Shown here in pieces: positions 10,801 to 18,938 of a stretch of DNA of 42,650 nucleotides (positions are counted from its first letter, which is position 1; each line of letters opens with the position of its first letter). The stretch spans positions 1 to 42,650 of the IMG/VR virus record IMGVR_UViG_3300025120_000144. One strand, 5' to 3'. The position numbers and the translations under genes were made by a program. The notes under the pieces were generated by a model. The model was not told the DNA's origin, ran no database searches, and saw only the letters and a program-made list of their open reading frames with translations. The DNA comes from a virus.

Positions 10801-13215
10801 AGTAATAGAATTTACAGTAGTGGAGATACATCTACTAATTTTTTAAATAGAGCAACTACTTCACCAGATACAAAGGTATTATTTTTTGATGTATCTCCAG
10901 TACAAACAAACGCTGTGTTTAAAAACAGAATACACATGTTAGAATTTGACATAGGAATTGGTCAAAGACTACCTAATGGTGCAGAAGATGTATCTCGAAT
11001 ATACACACAAGTTGCTTATTCATTAGATGAAGCAACTGGCGAATTAAAAATACATCATTACATAGACAATATACCAAACGACCAAAATCCAAATATGGGA
11101 AGCGTTGTTAGAAATCAAGGCAATATAAATAATATATACGCTATTAAAGATTCAGCAATAATAAGGAGTCTAATGGATTTGCATGATGTTACTGATGAAT
11201 CATTAGTCGTAGATGGCGAAGGATTTTTACCTTTGTCGCAAGGCGTAGAAGTTGATGCGACTGGAAATTTTGATACTGTTAATATTGTACCAGGTAGAAT
11301 AGCACACTCATTTAAATTAGTTGGTACAGATGACCCAGACCCAGATTCTAGTATGTACACAAAAACATTATCGGAATCTAATGCACCATTACTACGAAGT
11401 AGAAAAGTAGGTACATTATGGGGTATGTTTACAGATTCTCCTATACAGGAGTTTAAAGATACAGAAGAATTGTTGCGTGATACTGATGTAAGATTGCAAC
11501 CTATTACTAATCATCCTAATTTTTATACAACAGGTATACAAAATGAAACTCTTTCAACAGATTTTATTAATAACGCATCTACATTGTTTGAACCTTTTGG
11601 AATGAAACAAGACAATATAAATGGTTTTAAAATCTCAAATGTACACATTTTGTTTGAAGCAGAATCAGGTGAGAATATAGAATTAATTGGAGATTTAAAT
11701 CAAGATTTAGTTTTACTAAGAGTACATAGTATAAATAGTGACAACTTAGATGATGCACAAATAACAAATGTTATTGATGAAACAATAGAAAGAAATTACC
11801 CTAATTTTGATGAGCTAAATTCAAAAGAACAACAAGATTTGCGACAATCATATTTATCATTTGCAGAGTTAGATACTACAACTGGTAAGAGAAATTTAAG
11901 TTCTTTAGGTGATAGTAATTTAGGAGAATTTAAAGTTAAAAAAATACAATTTTTTGACAGTACTTTAACTATGTATGGCGATACAGAAACAGCATTAGAA
12001 GTAAATGAAGTATTTAAAGATTTAAGAATTAGTTTTATTGATAACACTGGAACAGGCGTACATACATACAATCCTTTTGTAACAGACATAATGGAAAGTA
12101 ATAATTACATTGGAATGGGTGATAGAGATGATGTTTCTCGTATGGACCTTTACCAGTCTGGAGTTGAAAATCTTGATGCAAGAGATTTTGATACTGCGTT
12201 TGAAATGTATGTTAAAAATATGTATGGTAGATTTTCTACTAACTTATATCCTCTTAGAGGTAGATACCCAACACCTTTAAGGAGAGCAGAAGTTATTAAC
12301 AATTTCAGTAATATAGGTTTAGAACCAGATATTGTAAGTAGCCCAGAATACACAGATGGTCTTTCTAGGCATAGTCTTGTAACTTCTTCTGATATTTCTA
12401 AAGTTGCTAGGTTGTCAGGTTCTGCTATAAAAACAGTATTAAAACCAGTTGGTGGTGCATTTAAATTACTAGAAAAATTTGATGTAGCTGACAAAATAGT
12501 TATGAAATCAATTAGACCTGTATCAAGTGCAATAGCCAAAGGTGTATCTATGACAGGAGGTAAAGCAGTAGTAGCAGCATTAGGTGGTGCAGCAGCAGCA
12601 GGAACTATTGGTGCAGGATTGGCAACAATATATGCTGCACAGGAATTGTATTTACTAGCACATGGTCTTATAAAAGAAGGTGATTTGTTTGGTGATACAC
12701 AAAAACTAATGAAAGAATTAAGAGATGACAACGCAAGTGATGGTGCATGGAAACGATTCTGGGTAAGCACAGGTAAAAATGCCTGGAGAGGGTTAGAGTG
12801 GCAACAAGACCATTCAGTATCAGGATGGGTAGAAGAACAATTAATGAGTGGTGCAGGGAAGGCATTTAACATGGGGATGAATGAAATAACTGAAAGAAGA
12901 AATAATAACTATAATTATGTACAAGAAGTTGCAAGTTTTGCTAACAATAACCAAAATATATTTGACAATGTTAATAAATACGACCCACAATATAACGAAA
13001 ATTTTGACAATATAAATAGACATGTCAATATGTCTATGCAAAATTCAGGAACACCAGGACATAAAGCAACATTAAATAAAGAACTAAATAATGTAACTAA
13101 ATATGGAGTGTGGAACAATACTGAAGATTTATTGTACAATGGTAATGAAGAATTTTTAGCTACTGTAGATAATTATATTAAAATAGCTGAAGCATACGAA
13201 AGTATAGGATATTAA
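7816..13215 (+). CDS. Second giant virion-type protein (1799 aa) with C-terminal hydrophobic segment
   Basis: The second longest gene. Most of the protein is hydrophilic with mixed alpha/beta character. Near residues ~1575-1620 (window ~12540-12680) lies a long Ala/Gly-rich hydrophobic stretch that could insert in a membrane (GGAAAAGTIGAGLATIYAAQ), followed by an Asn-rich C-terminus. In podoviruses, large ejected proteins with such segments help carry DNA across the envelope; here this is inference. I see no RNA polymerase, peptidase or muramidase motif. The stop overlaps the next start by one base (TAATGG). Confidence 0.87.
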   Translation: MSEIDVALEQKYLATLKDFFNLYAVTFKEYLDEYDRVKIQDIQNELGSSDADTQGQNAKRFFETLGLHQFKRIEPNVNKDDYKVIKKENDFSLSRLVDIEDNQLGEYLNLDSSGNSLHQAVLDRVIGIMMGNDFHTGSSKNFNFMALKSDFPELYDALAWSFINNHLSMSGEMTHLSVNGDLYTYPEIKNLLDIEGLPSNRTPGVDLFRALLKNYDMNMDVNLIPTMSYKIKIGEKIREIIPSESLKLLDSIETDLGGLPGGTIQGSIELEKSTNTNPLGVLENYTGNDTSILASLFKNIFQLTDEQANALPDIVDDEARLVADKLNIPLDNMMKIDWSFMQVGSADGFLPFLNDPAVSNGAARSKLKTQSLVPLMHLVTDFMGHFKTQNIPITSSASKGLPNLISMYQSFGAMLLADYSDFKKNYRGRNTGQDTTSILILPEYMLNDNVTKKIIIPTQRNTVWNDEVRQLTKDFKWIDKDGEPKIIRKGEILFDSQFKNLKQMAKRMGIDLPESPVSRVTGAKKLGNVPVAAIGYARTAIDMKFGSGAANRLLQTTDMLNRELLNTGISQPALGYDIEEFTYKTWDKAPSKTSIYTDFFTKFRLALRDIGTEELFLKQIVKTLFNGEFIDGDAQQLLAVPIPERAGFTFIPLGAMSADDMVNLAYMKQGNKNYTPDIYFGGSIGKVNYTPELVEGFRNILFTEDLLDFFSSNVSQIVSVPPVGLENPDGVKPTASTVYSIQDIFKKSPKTFLNLFITYHNSLNDEVFDILPDAVLRNLERLTAQMGRDDITIADLPDVDKDGNPINFDKLLTEGASEYTTIMESLNKQLEDIDLGTLDEDASVADMSSAEARIRARHQRLLDTRASSGVDNNSPYSQLINITNNPENTITYYDTPHLGRNIDEAVNGVDALANFFDLTQHSEYELLVTGLAQGPSHIDGKDINEAKSVVANLVNGNPTVYRNYSFKFLDRFDGTTAVSFLNENAKDVFKKNLLISNRIYSSGDTSTNFLNRATTSPDTKVLFFDVSPVQTNAVFKNRIHMLEFDIGIGQRLPNGAEDVSRIYTQVAYSLDEATGELKIHHYIDNIPNDQNPNMGSVVRNQGNINNIYAIKDSAIIRSLMDLHDVTDESLVVDGEGFLPLSQGVEVDATGNFDTVNIVPGRIAHSFKLVGTDDPDPDSSMYTKTLSESNAPLLRSRKVGTLWGMFTDSPIQEFKDTEELLRDTDVRLQPITNHPNFYTTGIQNETLSTDFINNASTLFEPFGMKQDNINGFKISNVHILFEAESGENIELIGDLNQDLVLLRVHSINSDNLDDAQITNVIDETIERNYPNFDELNSKEQQDLRQSYLSFAELDTTTGKRNLSSLGDSNLGEFKVKKIQFFDSTLTMYGDTETALEVNEVFKDLRISFIDNTGTGVHTYNPFVTDIMESNNYIGMGDRDDVSRMDLYQSGVENLDARDFDTAFEMYVKNMYGRFSTNLYPLRGRYPTPLRRAEVINNFSNIGLEPDIVSSPEYTDGLSRHSLVTSSDISKVARLSGSAIKTVLKPVGGAFKLLEKFDVADKIVMKSIRPVSSAIAKGVSMTGGKAVVAALGGAAAAGTIGAGLATIYAAQELYLLAHGLIKEGDLFGDTQKLMKELRDDNASDGAWKRFWVSTGKNAWRGLEWQQDHSVSGWVEEQLMSGAGKAFNMGMNEITERRNNNYNYVQEVASFANNNQNIFDNVNKYDPQYNENFDNINRHVNMSMQNSGTPGHKATLNKELNNVTKYGVWNNTEDLLYNGNEEFLATVDNYIKIAEAYESIGY

Positions 13216-14441
13216 TGGCAGATTATTTTGTTGATGAATTTATAGAACCAGATGAACTAATACAAATTGGTGATAGTTTGTATGGCGTAATTTATATGAC
13301 AACATCATCAGGTGGCAATTTACCAATATATATAAGAGTAGATGAACCATCAATGTTAAAAGACAATGTCAAGCCAGATATGGTGTTTGCAACTATAGAA
13401 GAGGTTGAAGAATATAATGGAGAGTATGTTTTTATGGAGTATCAATTAGGGTACAGCGAAGTTATGACACTTGCTGAACAATCAGCATCAAACACAAGCA
13501 CTGATAAAATTCTTAATATTACACAAGACCAGTTAAATTACAACGCTAAACATATTGGCGACCATTATTTAGATTTAGATATGCAGTATGCTTTTGCATT
13601 ATCAGCATTGTTAAATCTTGATACTGTGCCTACAGAGTTGTTGTCAGAAACATCTTGGTATAAATCACATCCCTCTGGTGCAGCTAGAGCATGGTCAGAG
13701 TTTTCATTTCAAAATGAAGAAGAAGCAACACAGATTATTAATGATAACCTAGCTTATTATAAATTAGAAGCAGGTAAAAAAGGACTAGCAGGTGAAGAAA
13801 TTAACAATCTTATTGTTGATTTAAACAGTGCTGTAACGACAGGAAAAATTACACAACCTGAAGCTAATGAAATAATTAGAAATTTAGGTGATACTTCTAG
13901 GAGAAACCTTATGGGTGGCGATAGTGTCATACATGAAGATTTCCAAAAATACATTGGAAAGATAGAAGAAACTAGAAGTGGATATTCTGCTGCAGAAATA
14001 CTTATATTAGATTATGGCGGACCATTGTTATTAGATGGGTATAAAAATAATGGTAAACTAGATGAGATAGCTGCAAAACTTAGATTAGATGCAGAGGGTG
14101 ACACAAGTAATAACGAAACATTAATTAAAGAAGATTTACAGAAAGCTGCTGATGCTTTATATCCTTGGGCAAAAGGTAGCAAATACTCTGGTTGGGCAGG
14201 TAGCTTTGAAAGTCTGACTACAAAAATACTTGGACAAAAAACATTAACAGAAACACAACTTACAAATGTAGCAAGACAAGCACAAAAATTTCAAGGAAAC
14301 TACCAGGATTTTGAAACATACATGTACAAGGAATATATAGACACACCATATATTCAAGAAGAAATATTAGGTGAAGCATCTAGGCAATTACAAAGTGATG
14401 TGTCTGGTGTGTTTAACGCATCTACAATATACAGGAGATAA
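13215..14441 (+). CDS. Virion-type protein of unknown function (408 aa)
   Basis: The start overlaps the stop of the 1799-residue gene. The protein is acidic, soluble and helix-rich, with no signal or membrane segment. I recognise no family. Its coupling to the giant gene and its position before scaffold and capsid genes make a structural role likely, perhaps as part of the ejected complex. Confidence 0.83.
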   Translation: MADYFVDEFIEPDELIQIGDSLYGVIYMTTSSGGNLPIYIRVDEPSMLKDNVKPDMVFATIEEVEEYNGEYVFMEYQLGYSEVMTLAEQSASNTSTDKILNITQDQLNYNAKHIGDHYLDLDMQYAFALSALLNLDTVPTELLSETSWYKSHPSGAARAWSEFSFQNEEEATQIINDNLAYYKLEAGKKGLAGEEINNLIVDLNSAVTTGKITQPEANEIIRNLGDTSRRNLMGGDSVIHEDFQKYIGKIEETRSGYSAAEILILDYGGPLLLDGYKNNGKLDEIAAKLRLDAEGDTSNNETLIKEDLQKAADALYPWAKGSKYSGWAGSFESLTTKILGQKTLTETQLTNVARQAQKFQGNYQDFETYMYKEYIDTPYIQEEILGEASRQLQSDVSGVFNASTIYRR

Positions 14442-14443
14442 CA

Positions 14444-15502
14444 ATGGCATCAGTAACAATATACAGATATGACAATCTTGCAGGTGAAACATTTGATGAT
14501 GCTTATGCAAGAACACAAAAAAAAGAAGATGGTTCTTCATACAGTACTGCACAAGAATTTGCAGAAGATTTAGTAAGAACCTCTAGTTACAAATTTTCAA
14601 AAAACCAAGCAGAAGATGACCAAGTATCAAGACAAGCAAATCAATTTAGAGTAGAAGATACTGAAACAGAAAATATAGCTGCACCTGTAGCAAAAAATAC
14701 TACTAAAGAAGAAATGGCTAGAAGATACCCATACTTAGATGCAAGATTAGTAGATGTATTATTAGAATCTTATACAGTATCACAAGATATGACACAATCA
14801 CTTGCAGACATGAGAGCTAATCCATTAATGGAAGCTATATATCCAGGCATAAGAGATGAATCAACTGGCGTATTAAGAATGACAGAAGTAGAGTATTTAA
14901 CTTCTGTAGATACAATGAGTAGTTATTTAAGAGATTATAATTTAAATCCATCAGAGTTTTCTGATGACATAGTTGCTGCTATAGCAGGTAGTGTATCGCC
15001 TGATGAGTTTAATACAAGATTAACATTAGGTTACGAAGGCATTGTAAATAATATACCAGAGGTAAAAGCAGCTTACTTAGAAAACTTTGGTATTGATTTT
15101 CCAGATGAAGCAATATTTGCTATGTTTGTATCTCCTACAGTAGGTAAAAATATATTAGAAGGTAATATAAGAGCAAGTCAAATATTAGCTGAATCAGAAG
15201 TAGCAGGTATGGGAATGGTAAATGTAGCATTTGCACAAAGTTTAGCTAGACAAGGTCTGACACAAACACAAGCAAAAGAAATATTTCAAACTACAGCAGC
15301 AGTAGCACCAGGACTTATGGGTGCAGCAGCAGCACAAGGTAGGCAACTAACAGAAGGACAGATTATAGGTTCTAGGTTAGGTGAATCAGATGACATACAA
15401 ACTGTGCAAAGAATTGCAGAACAATCTGCATCACAGTCAGCAGTTCAATTAGGTTCTGCAACAACACAAACAGGTCAAGTAATAGGATTAGAAGAACAAT
15501 AG
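14444..15502 (+). CDS. Virion-type protein of unknown function (352 aa)
   Basis: ATG follows the previous stop by two bases, with AGGAG just upstream at the end of the previous gene. The C-terminal third is rich in Ala, Gln and Ser, with a segment (QTTAAVAPGLMGAAAAQGRQ) that could be weakly amphipathic. It is the last gene before a 189-base gap holding a promoter and structured leader. Function unknown; position suggests the same large-protein module. Confidence 0.83.
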   Translation: MASVTIYRYDNLAGETFDDAYARTQKKEDGSSYSTAQEFAEDLVRTSSYKFSKNQAEDDQVSRQANQFRVEDTETENIAAPVAKNTTKEEMARRYPYLDARLVDVLLESYTVSQDMTQSLADMRANPLMEAIYPGIRDESTGVLRMTEVEYLTSVDTMSSYLRDYNLNPSEFSDDIVAAIAGSVSPDEFNTRLTLGYEGIVNNIPEVKAAYLENFGIDFPDEAIFAMFVSPTVGKNILEGNIRASQILAESEVAGMGMVNVAFAQSLARQGLTQTQAKEIFQTTAAVAPGLMGAAAAQGRQLTEGQIIGSRLGESDDIQTVQRIAEQSASQSAVQLGSATTQTGQVIGLEEQ

Positions 15503-15504
15503 AC

Positions 15505-15531
15505 TTGCACCTTTAAAATATCTGTTATACT
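15505..15531 (+). promoter_or_regulatory. Candidate promoter for scaffold/capsid (TTGCAC - 15 bp - TATACT, extended -10)
   Basis: TTGCAC at 15505-15510 and TATACT at 15526-15531 with TG one base upstream (TGTTATACT). It lies in a gap between genes, directly before the scaffold and major capsid genes. The same extended -10 form recurs at other + strand gaps, which raises confidence. Not tested. Confidence 0.55.
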
Positions 15532-15691
15532 AAACATTGACCCTGTAGTTAGGTCTGGGGGTAAAAGAATGACCTACAATTTTGTAATCGGTCTTGATGC
15601 CTACTGACAAGACCTGTCAAATAAAAACAGTAGTGTAAGACTAAAACGCAGTGGTAACTTATACACCACTTGTAAAAATATCGTATAAAGA
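15532..15691 (+). promoter_or_regulatory. Structured 5' leader before the scaffold gene
   Basis: The gap holds a 7-bp hairpin, GGTCTTG (15590-15596) with CAAGACC (15608-15614). An alternative longer pairing is CTACTG (15601-15606) with CAGTAG (15628-15633), stacked on TGACA/TGTCA. The two cannot form together. A third hairpin, AGTGGT (15650-15655) with ACCACT (15665-15670), lies about 20 bases before the scaffold start. No ORF of use and no tRNA fold was seen. Confidence 0.45.
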
Positions 15692-16156
15692 ATGGACAAT
15701 AGAATAATGACAGAAGAACTAAACAACTCTGACACTGGCGAAAAGAACTGGAAAGAGATGAGGGAAAAACTTAATCTCTATGAAACAAAAATCGCAGAAT
15801 ACGAAGGTAAAGAAAGACACGAAGTTTTTAACAAAGCAGGTCTTGACACTACTAAGGGTGTTGGAAAAGCAGTTGAGATGATGTATGAAGGTGACATGAC
15901 TGTCGAAGGAATACAGCAATACGCATCTAATGAATTTGGAGTTGAGTTTGGGAATCAAGACAGATTACAAGATACTGTACAAGCTACAGAACAAAGTCAA
16001 GATAGACTAAACAATATACAAAAAAATTCAGTTGTAGATTTATACAACGAGGATGTAATATCGCAAGTTCGTGAAGTAGAAAAGTCAGGCAACATACGAA
16101 ATTCAATATCTGCTAAGTTATCTGTTATAGAGGAAGCGAAGAAAAACTCTAAATAG
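15692..16156 (+). CDS. Probable scaffolding protein (154 aa)
   Basis: A small, charged, helix-rich protein directly before the major capsid gene, the usual place for scaffold. It is rich in Glu, Lys, Gln and Asn, lacks cysteine and has a likely coiled coil around residues 18-40 (WKEMREKLNLYETKIAEYEG). No ribosome site is clear. The ATG at 15692 is used here, but the ATG at 15707 (MTEELN) is nearly as good. The function call rests on position and composition, not on a recognised domain. Confidence 0.7.
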   Translation: MDNRIMTEELNNSDTGEKNWKEMREKLNLYETKIAEYEGKERHEVFNKAGLDTTKGVGKAVEMMYEGDMTVEGIQQYASNEFGVEFGNQDRLQDTVQATEQSQDRLNNIQKNSVVDLYNEDVISQVREVEKSGNIRNSISAKLSVIEEAKKNSK

Positions 16157-16213
16157 ATTTTCTAAACTTCTTCTAACAACAAGTAAACAATTAACTTATA
16201 GGAGAAGATAAAA

Positions 16214-17332
16214 ATGGCAAATATTTCGTTAACTAACAGTACGATTTATGCACAAAATATTAATAACTTTACTGGTGAATTGTTTAAAGTTGGTGGTCAA
16301 AGAACACCTTTACTTTCAGCAGTTGGGGGTCTGAATGGTGGTAAAACATTAAACTCTACATTTTGGCAAGTCCAAGTAGAAGATAATGCAACCATTTCTT
16401 CAGAACCTGACAAAGGAAAAGAGGGTGATGCACCTACAGAATACCTTGGAAGAGATAGAGCAGCATATACTTATGTAACTCAAATTTTCCATAAGGGTGT
16501 ACAAATGACTTACACAGCTTTAGCATCAACAGGCAACCAAAATCCTTTTGATTTATCCGCTAATATTGCTAACTCATCTGATGGAGATGGAACAACAACA
16601 GCAGCAGATAAACTAGGATTGTTTGGTGGCAACCCAGTAAATGATGAATTTGCATTGCAACTTGAAAAAGCAATGGAAAAAGTAGCAAGAGAAGTTGAGT
16701 GGTTTGCATTCAATGGTTCCTTTTCAGATGGTGCAAATGTCACCCCTGGTACAGGAATAAGAGAAATGTATGGTCTTGACCATTGGATTACCATTGGCAA
16801 GAACGCAAACAACGCAGCAGCAGTTAACCCCTTAGGTGGTAACTGTTTCTACAATGATGTAGATGGTGATGGAACAGGTGCATCACAAGTTATATCCTTT
16901 AAAACCATTTCAGGTGCTTTAAAGAGAATGTATGACAATCATGCACCAATGAATCAACCAGTGTTGTGTGTTTCACCACAACAATTACTAGACCTTAACA
17001 ATGAACTTGTTAAAGGTACAGTTGATATAGCAGGGGCAATCATTCCTAGAGATAGAAATGTTGCAGGGCTAGATATTGATACAATAGTGACCCCATTCGG
17101 TTCAATCGGAATGATGGTTATGGACCCTAATATCATACCTGCAGGTTCTGCTTTCATCTTAGACCTAGCACACATACAACCAGTATTTACCAATATCCCA
17201 GGATTTGGTACTGTGTTTGTTCGTGACTTAGACCAAGATGCAAACGCTAGAATTGGTAAAGCAATTTATATGGAGATGGGATTCGAGTTCGGACCTCCTT
17301 CATACCATTGTAAAATTCAATCAGTAGCATAA
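16214..17332 (+). CDS. Major capsid protein, SU10/DUF5309-like HK97 fold
   Basis: 372 residues, a usual length. The N-terminal pattern (FTGELFKVGGQRTPLLSAVG, then TFWQVQVEDNATISSEPDKGKEGDAP) resembles the SU10-type major head protein family, which has the HK97 fold and forms the shell. It is preceded by a strong ribosome site (TAGGAGAAGATAAAAATG) and by the probable scaffold. A rho-independent terminator follows at 17350, the common arrangement for a highly expressed capsid gene. Family assignment is by recognition of the pattern, not by search. Confidence 0.85.
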   Translation: MANISLTNSTIYAQNINNFTGELFKVGGQRTPLLSAVGGLNGGKTLNSTFWQVQVEDNATISSEPDKGKEGDAPTEYLGRDRAAYTYVTQIFHKGVQMTYTALASTGNQNPFDLSANIANSSDGDGTTTAADKLGLFGGNPVNDEFALQLEKAMEKVAREVEWFAFNGSFSDGANVTPGTGIREMYGLDHWITIGKNANNAAAVNPLGGNCFYNDVDGDGTGASQVISFKTISGALKRMYDNHAPMNQPVLCVSPQQLLDLNNELVKGTVDIAGAIIPRDRNVAGLDIDTIVTPFGSIGMMVMDPNIIPAGSAFILDLAHIQPVFTNIPGFGTVFVRDLDQDANARIGKAIYMEMGFEFGPPSYHCKIQSVA

Positions 17333-17349
17333 AATAAAATTGAAGATTA

Positions 17350-17375
17350 GGGTGGATTTCCACCTCCACCCTTTT
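17350..17375 (+). terminator. Rho-independent terminator after the capsid gene
   Basis: Stem GGGTGGA (17350-17356) with TCCACCC (17365-17371), 8-base loop, followed by TTTT. It lies 18 bases after the capsid stop. Confidence 0.8.
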
Positions 17376-17379
17376 CTTC

Positions 17380-17388
17380 TGCTATAGT
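17380..17388 (+). promoter_or_regulatory. Candidate extended -10 promoter (TGCTATAGT)
   Basis: TGCTATAGT lies between the capsid terminator and the next start, where new transcription would be needed. No good -35 is visible. It matches the TGNTATANT form seen in other + strand gaps. Confidence 0.5.
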
Positions 17389-17397
17389 AAGGAAGAT

Positions 17398-17727
17398 ATG
17401 ATTAGTAAATTAGCTTTAATAGATGTTTCAGCAGATAACAATGACAGCTTAGGTGTACAAACAGATGGAATGCTACTTTGTGGTATTCAATTCCCTGCAG
17501 CTATGACAGGTTCTGCAATTACATTTGACTTTGCAATGGACAATTCTACATGGTTAGATGTCAAAGAAACAGATGGTACTGAAGTAAGTTACACTGTTTC
17601 AGCAGGTGATATTGTAAGAGTAGACCCTTCAGGTTGGGCTTTCGCAAGTAATGGTTATCTAAGAGTTTCATCAAATGGAACTGAAGCAGCAGACAGAAAA
17701 ATAGTATTACACTTTAGACATAGTTAG
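17398..17727 (+). CDS. Probable small beta-rich structural protein (109 aa)
   Basis: A beta-rich protein with no cysteine-rich or membrane region. The layout (an early GIQFPAAMTGSAITFDFAMD strand pair, then a VDPSGWAF turn and a final IVLHFRHS strand) resembles small phage structural proteins often placed after the capsid gene, which may be decoration or connector parts. Ribosome site AAGGAAG lies just before the ATG. The exact role is not shown by the sequence. Confidence 0.7.
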   Translation: MISKLALIDVSADNNDSLGVQTDGMLLCGIQFPAAMTGSAITFDFAMDNSTWLDVKETDGTEVSYTVSAGDIVRVDPSGWAFASNGYLRVSSNGTEAADRKIVLHFRHS

Positions 17728-17736
17728 GAGATACTT

Positions 17737-17922
17737 ATGGGTATTCTCTTAATGTTAAAAGAAGGAAGAAATCTTGGTATAGAAAGTATTCCTGACCAAC
17801 CACTAGAACCTTCATTCCCTATTGTTGACCCAAACAATACAGCTAATGATGGGTGGTTTGGATTAGGTGCGTTTGGACAAGCAATTTTTGCTGCAGAATT
17901 AGTTGAAGAAGGTGCTGCATAA
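17737..17922 (+). CDS. Small hypothetical protein (61 aa)
   Basis: Preceded by TTAGGAGATACTT, a good ribosome site, and overlapping the next gene by one base (TAATG). The C-terminal half is mildly hydrophobic (GWFGLGAFGQAIFAAELV). No family recognised. Confidence 0.65.
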   Translation: MGILLMLKEGRNLGIESIPDQPLEPSFPIVDPNNTANDGWFGLGAFGQAIFAAELVEEGAA

Positions 17923-18938
17923 TGAGTACAAATATACAAGGATTAGTTGATAGAGTTTATAGAGAATATCTTGAACCTATGGATGACTTAACCTCTTATA
18001 CAACATTAAATGAAGGTTCTGAATTAAGTGCATCAGATACAGTAATTACATTTAATGGTGACTTACTTACACAAGAAGAAGAAGATGCTATGGATGCAGG
18101 AACAATCATAGAGTGTGAAACAGAACTTATGCGTTGTGTATCTTTAGACACAGTAAATAATCAAGTAACTGTAGTTAGAGGAGTTAGAGGAACAACAGCT
18201 TCAACACATGCAGATGGAAAGGTATTAAAAATATCACCTCCATTTCCTCGTAAAAATGTTTTTGATGCAGTGTGTGACCAAATTAAAAATTTATTTCCTA
18301 CAATATTTGCTGTAGAAACACAATCAATTACAACAGGGTCAGGATATACACTTATTGGAAGTCACGATAGTCCTGGAACAAACAATTATTTAGTTTCAAT
18401 ACTTAGTGCAATATCACAATATACAGATTTTAGTTCAGGTACAAACACCACTAGTGTTAACTTTTCACCTGTAACTTGTTCCCTTGTTGAATTACCTAAT
18501 CCATTTACATACACAGATAGTGATGGAGTATCAAGGACTATAACATATACCACTGGTCCTTCTACTGTACACGCAATACAGTTTGCAGGTATAGCATCAG
18601 GTCATACAGCACATGTAACTTTTAAAAAGAAATTTATAGAACCAACTGCAGAAACAGATACATTAGCAACAGTAGGGTTGGAAGAAGAATATGTTCCAAT
18701 TATTATGGCAGGTGTAGCAGCACAAATGATGTCAGGTAGAGATATACCTGCAGCAACAGCAGATTACATATCTGACCAATTAGCAACTAGCAACTACCCT
18801 GTTGGTAGTTCTAACAGTGTAAGAAATTCTTTATTGCAGTATCAACAACTTCTTATTAATCAGGCGAGAAAATATTTAAGAGCCAAATATCCTGAAGCAG
18901 TATCAGTTGATGGAATGGTGTTCGGAATACAGGCATAA
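17922..18938 (+). CDS. Probable head-tail connector/adaptor protein (338 aa)
   Basis: The N-terminal half is beta-rich, with a VVRGVRGTTASTHADG turn of a kind seen in phage structural proteins. The C-terminal half is helical with RNSLLQYQQLLINQARKYLR near residues 295-320, like neck or adaptor proteins. It sits between capsid and nozzle-like genes, where podoviruses encode connector parts. Assignment is by context and general shape. Coupled to both neighbours by TAATG overlaps. Confidence 0.65.
   Translation: MSTNIQGLVDRVYREYLEPMDDLTSYTTLNEGSELSASDTVITFNGDLLTQEEEDAMDAGTIIECETELMRCVSLDTVNNQVTVVRGVRGTTASTHADGKVLKISPPFPRKNVFDAVCDQIKNLFPTIFAVETQSITTGSGYTLIGSHDSPGTNNYLVSILSAISQYTDFSSGTNTTSVNFSPVTCSLVELPNPFTYTDSDGVSRTITYTTGPSTVHAIQFAGIASGHTAHVTFKKKFIEPTAETDTLATVGLEEEYVPIIMAGVAAQMMSGRDIPAATADYISDQLATSNYPVGSSNSVRNSLLQYQQLLINQARKYLRAKYPEAVSVDGMVFGIQA

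Noticed and set aside
12150-12872. Long antisense frame (240 aa) opposite the 1799-aa gene
   Set aside because: Mirror of the coding strand; no ribosome site, and Ser/Ala/Leu-rich composition typical of shadows.
7816-13215. Possible phage RNA polymerase in the giant proteins (as in N4)
   Set aside because: No DxDxD and no T7-type motif A/B/C set was seen by reading.
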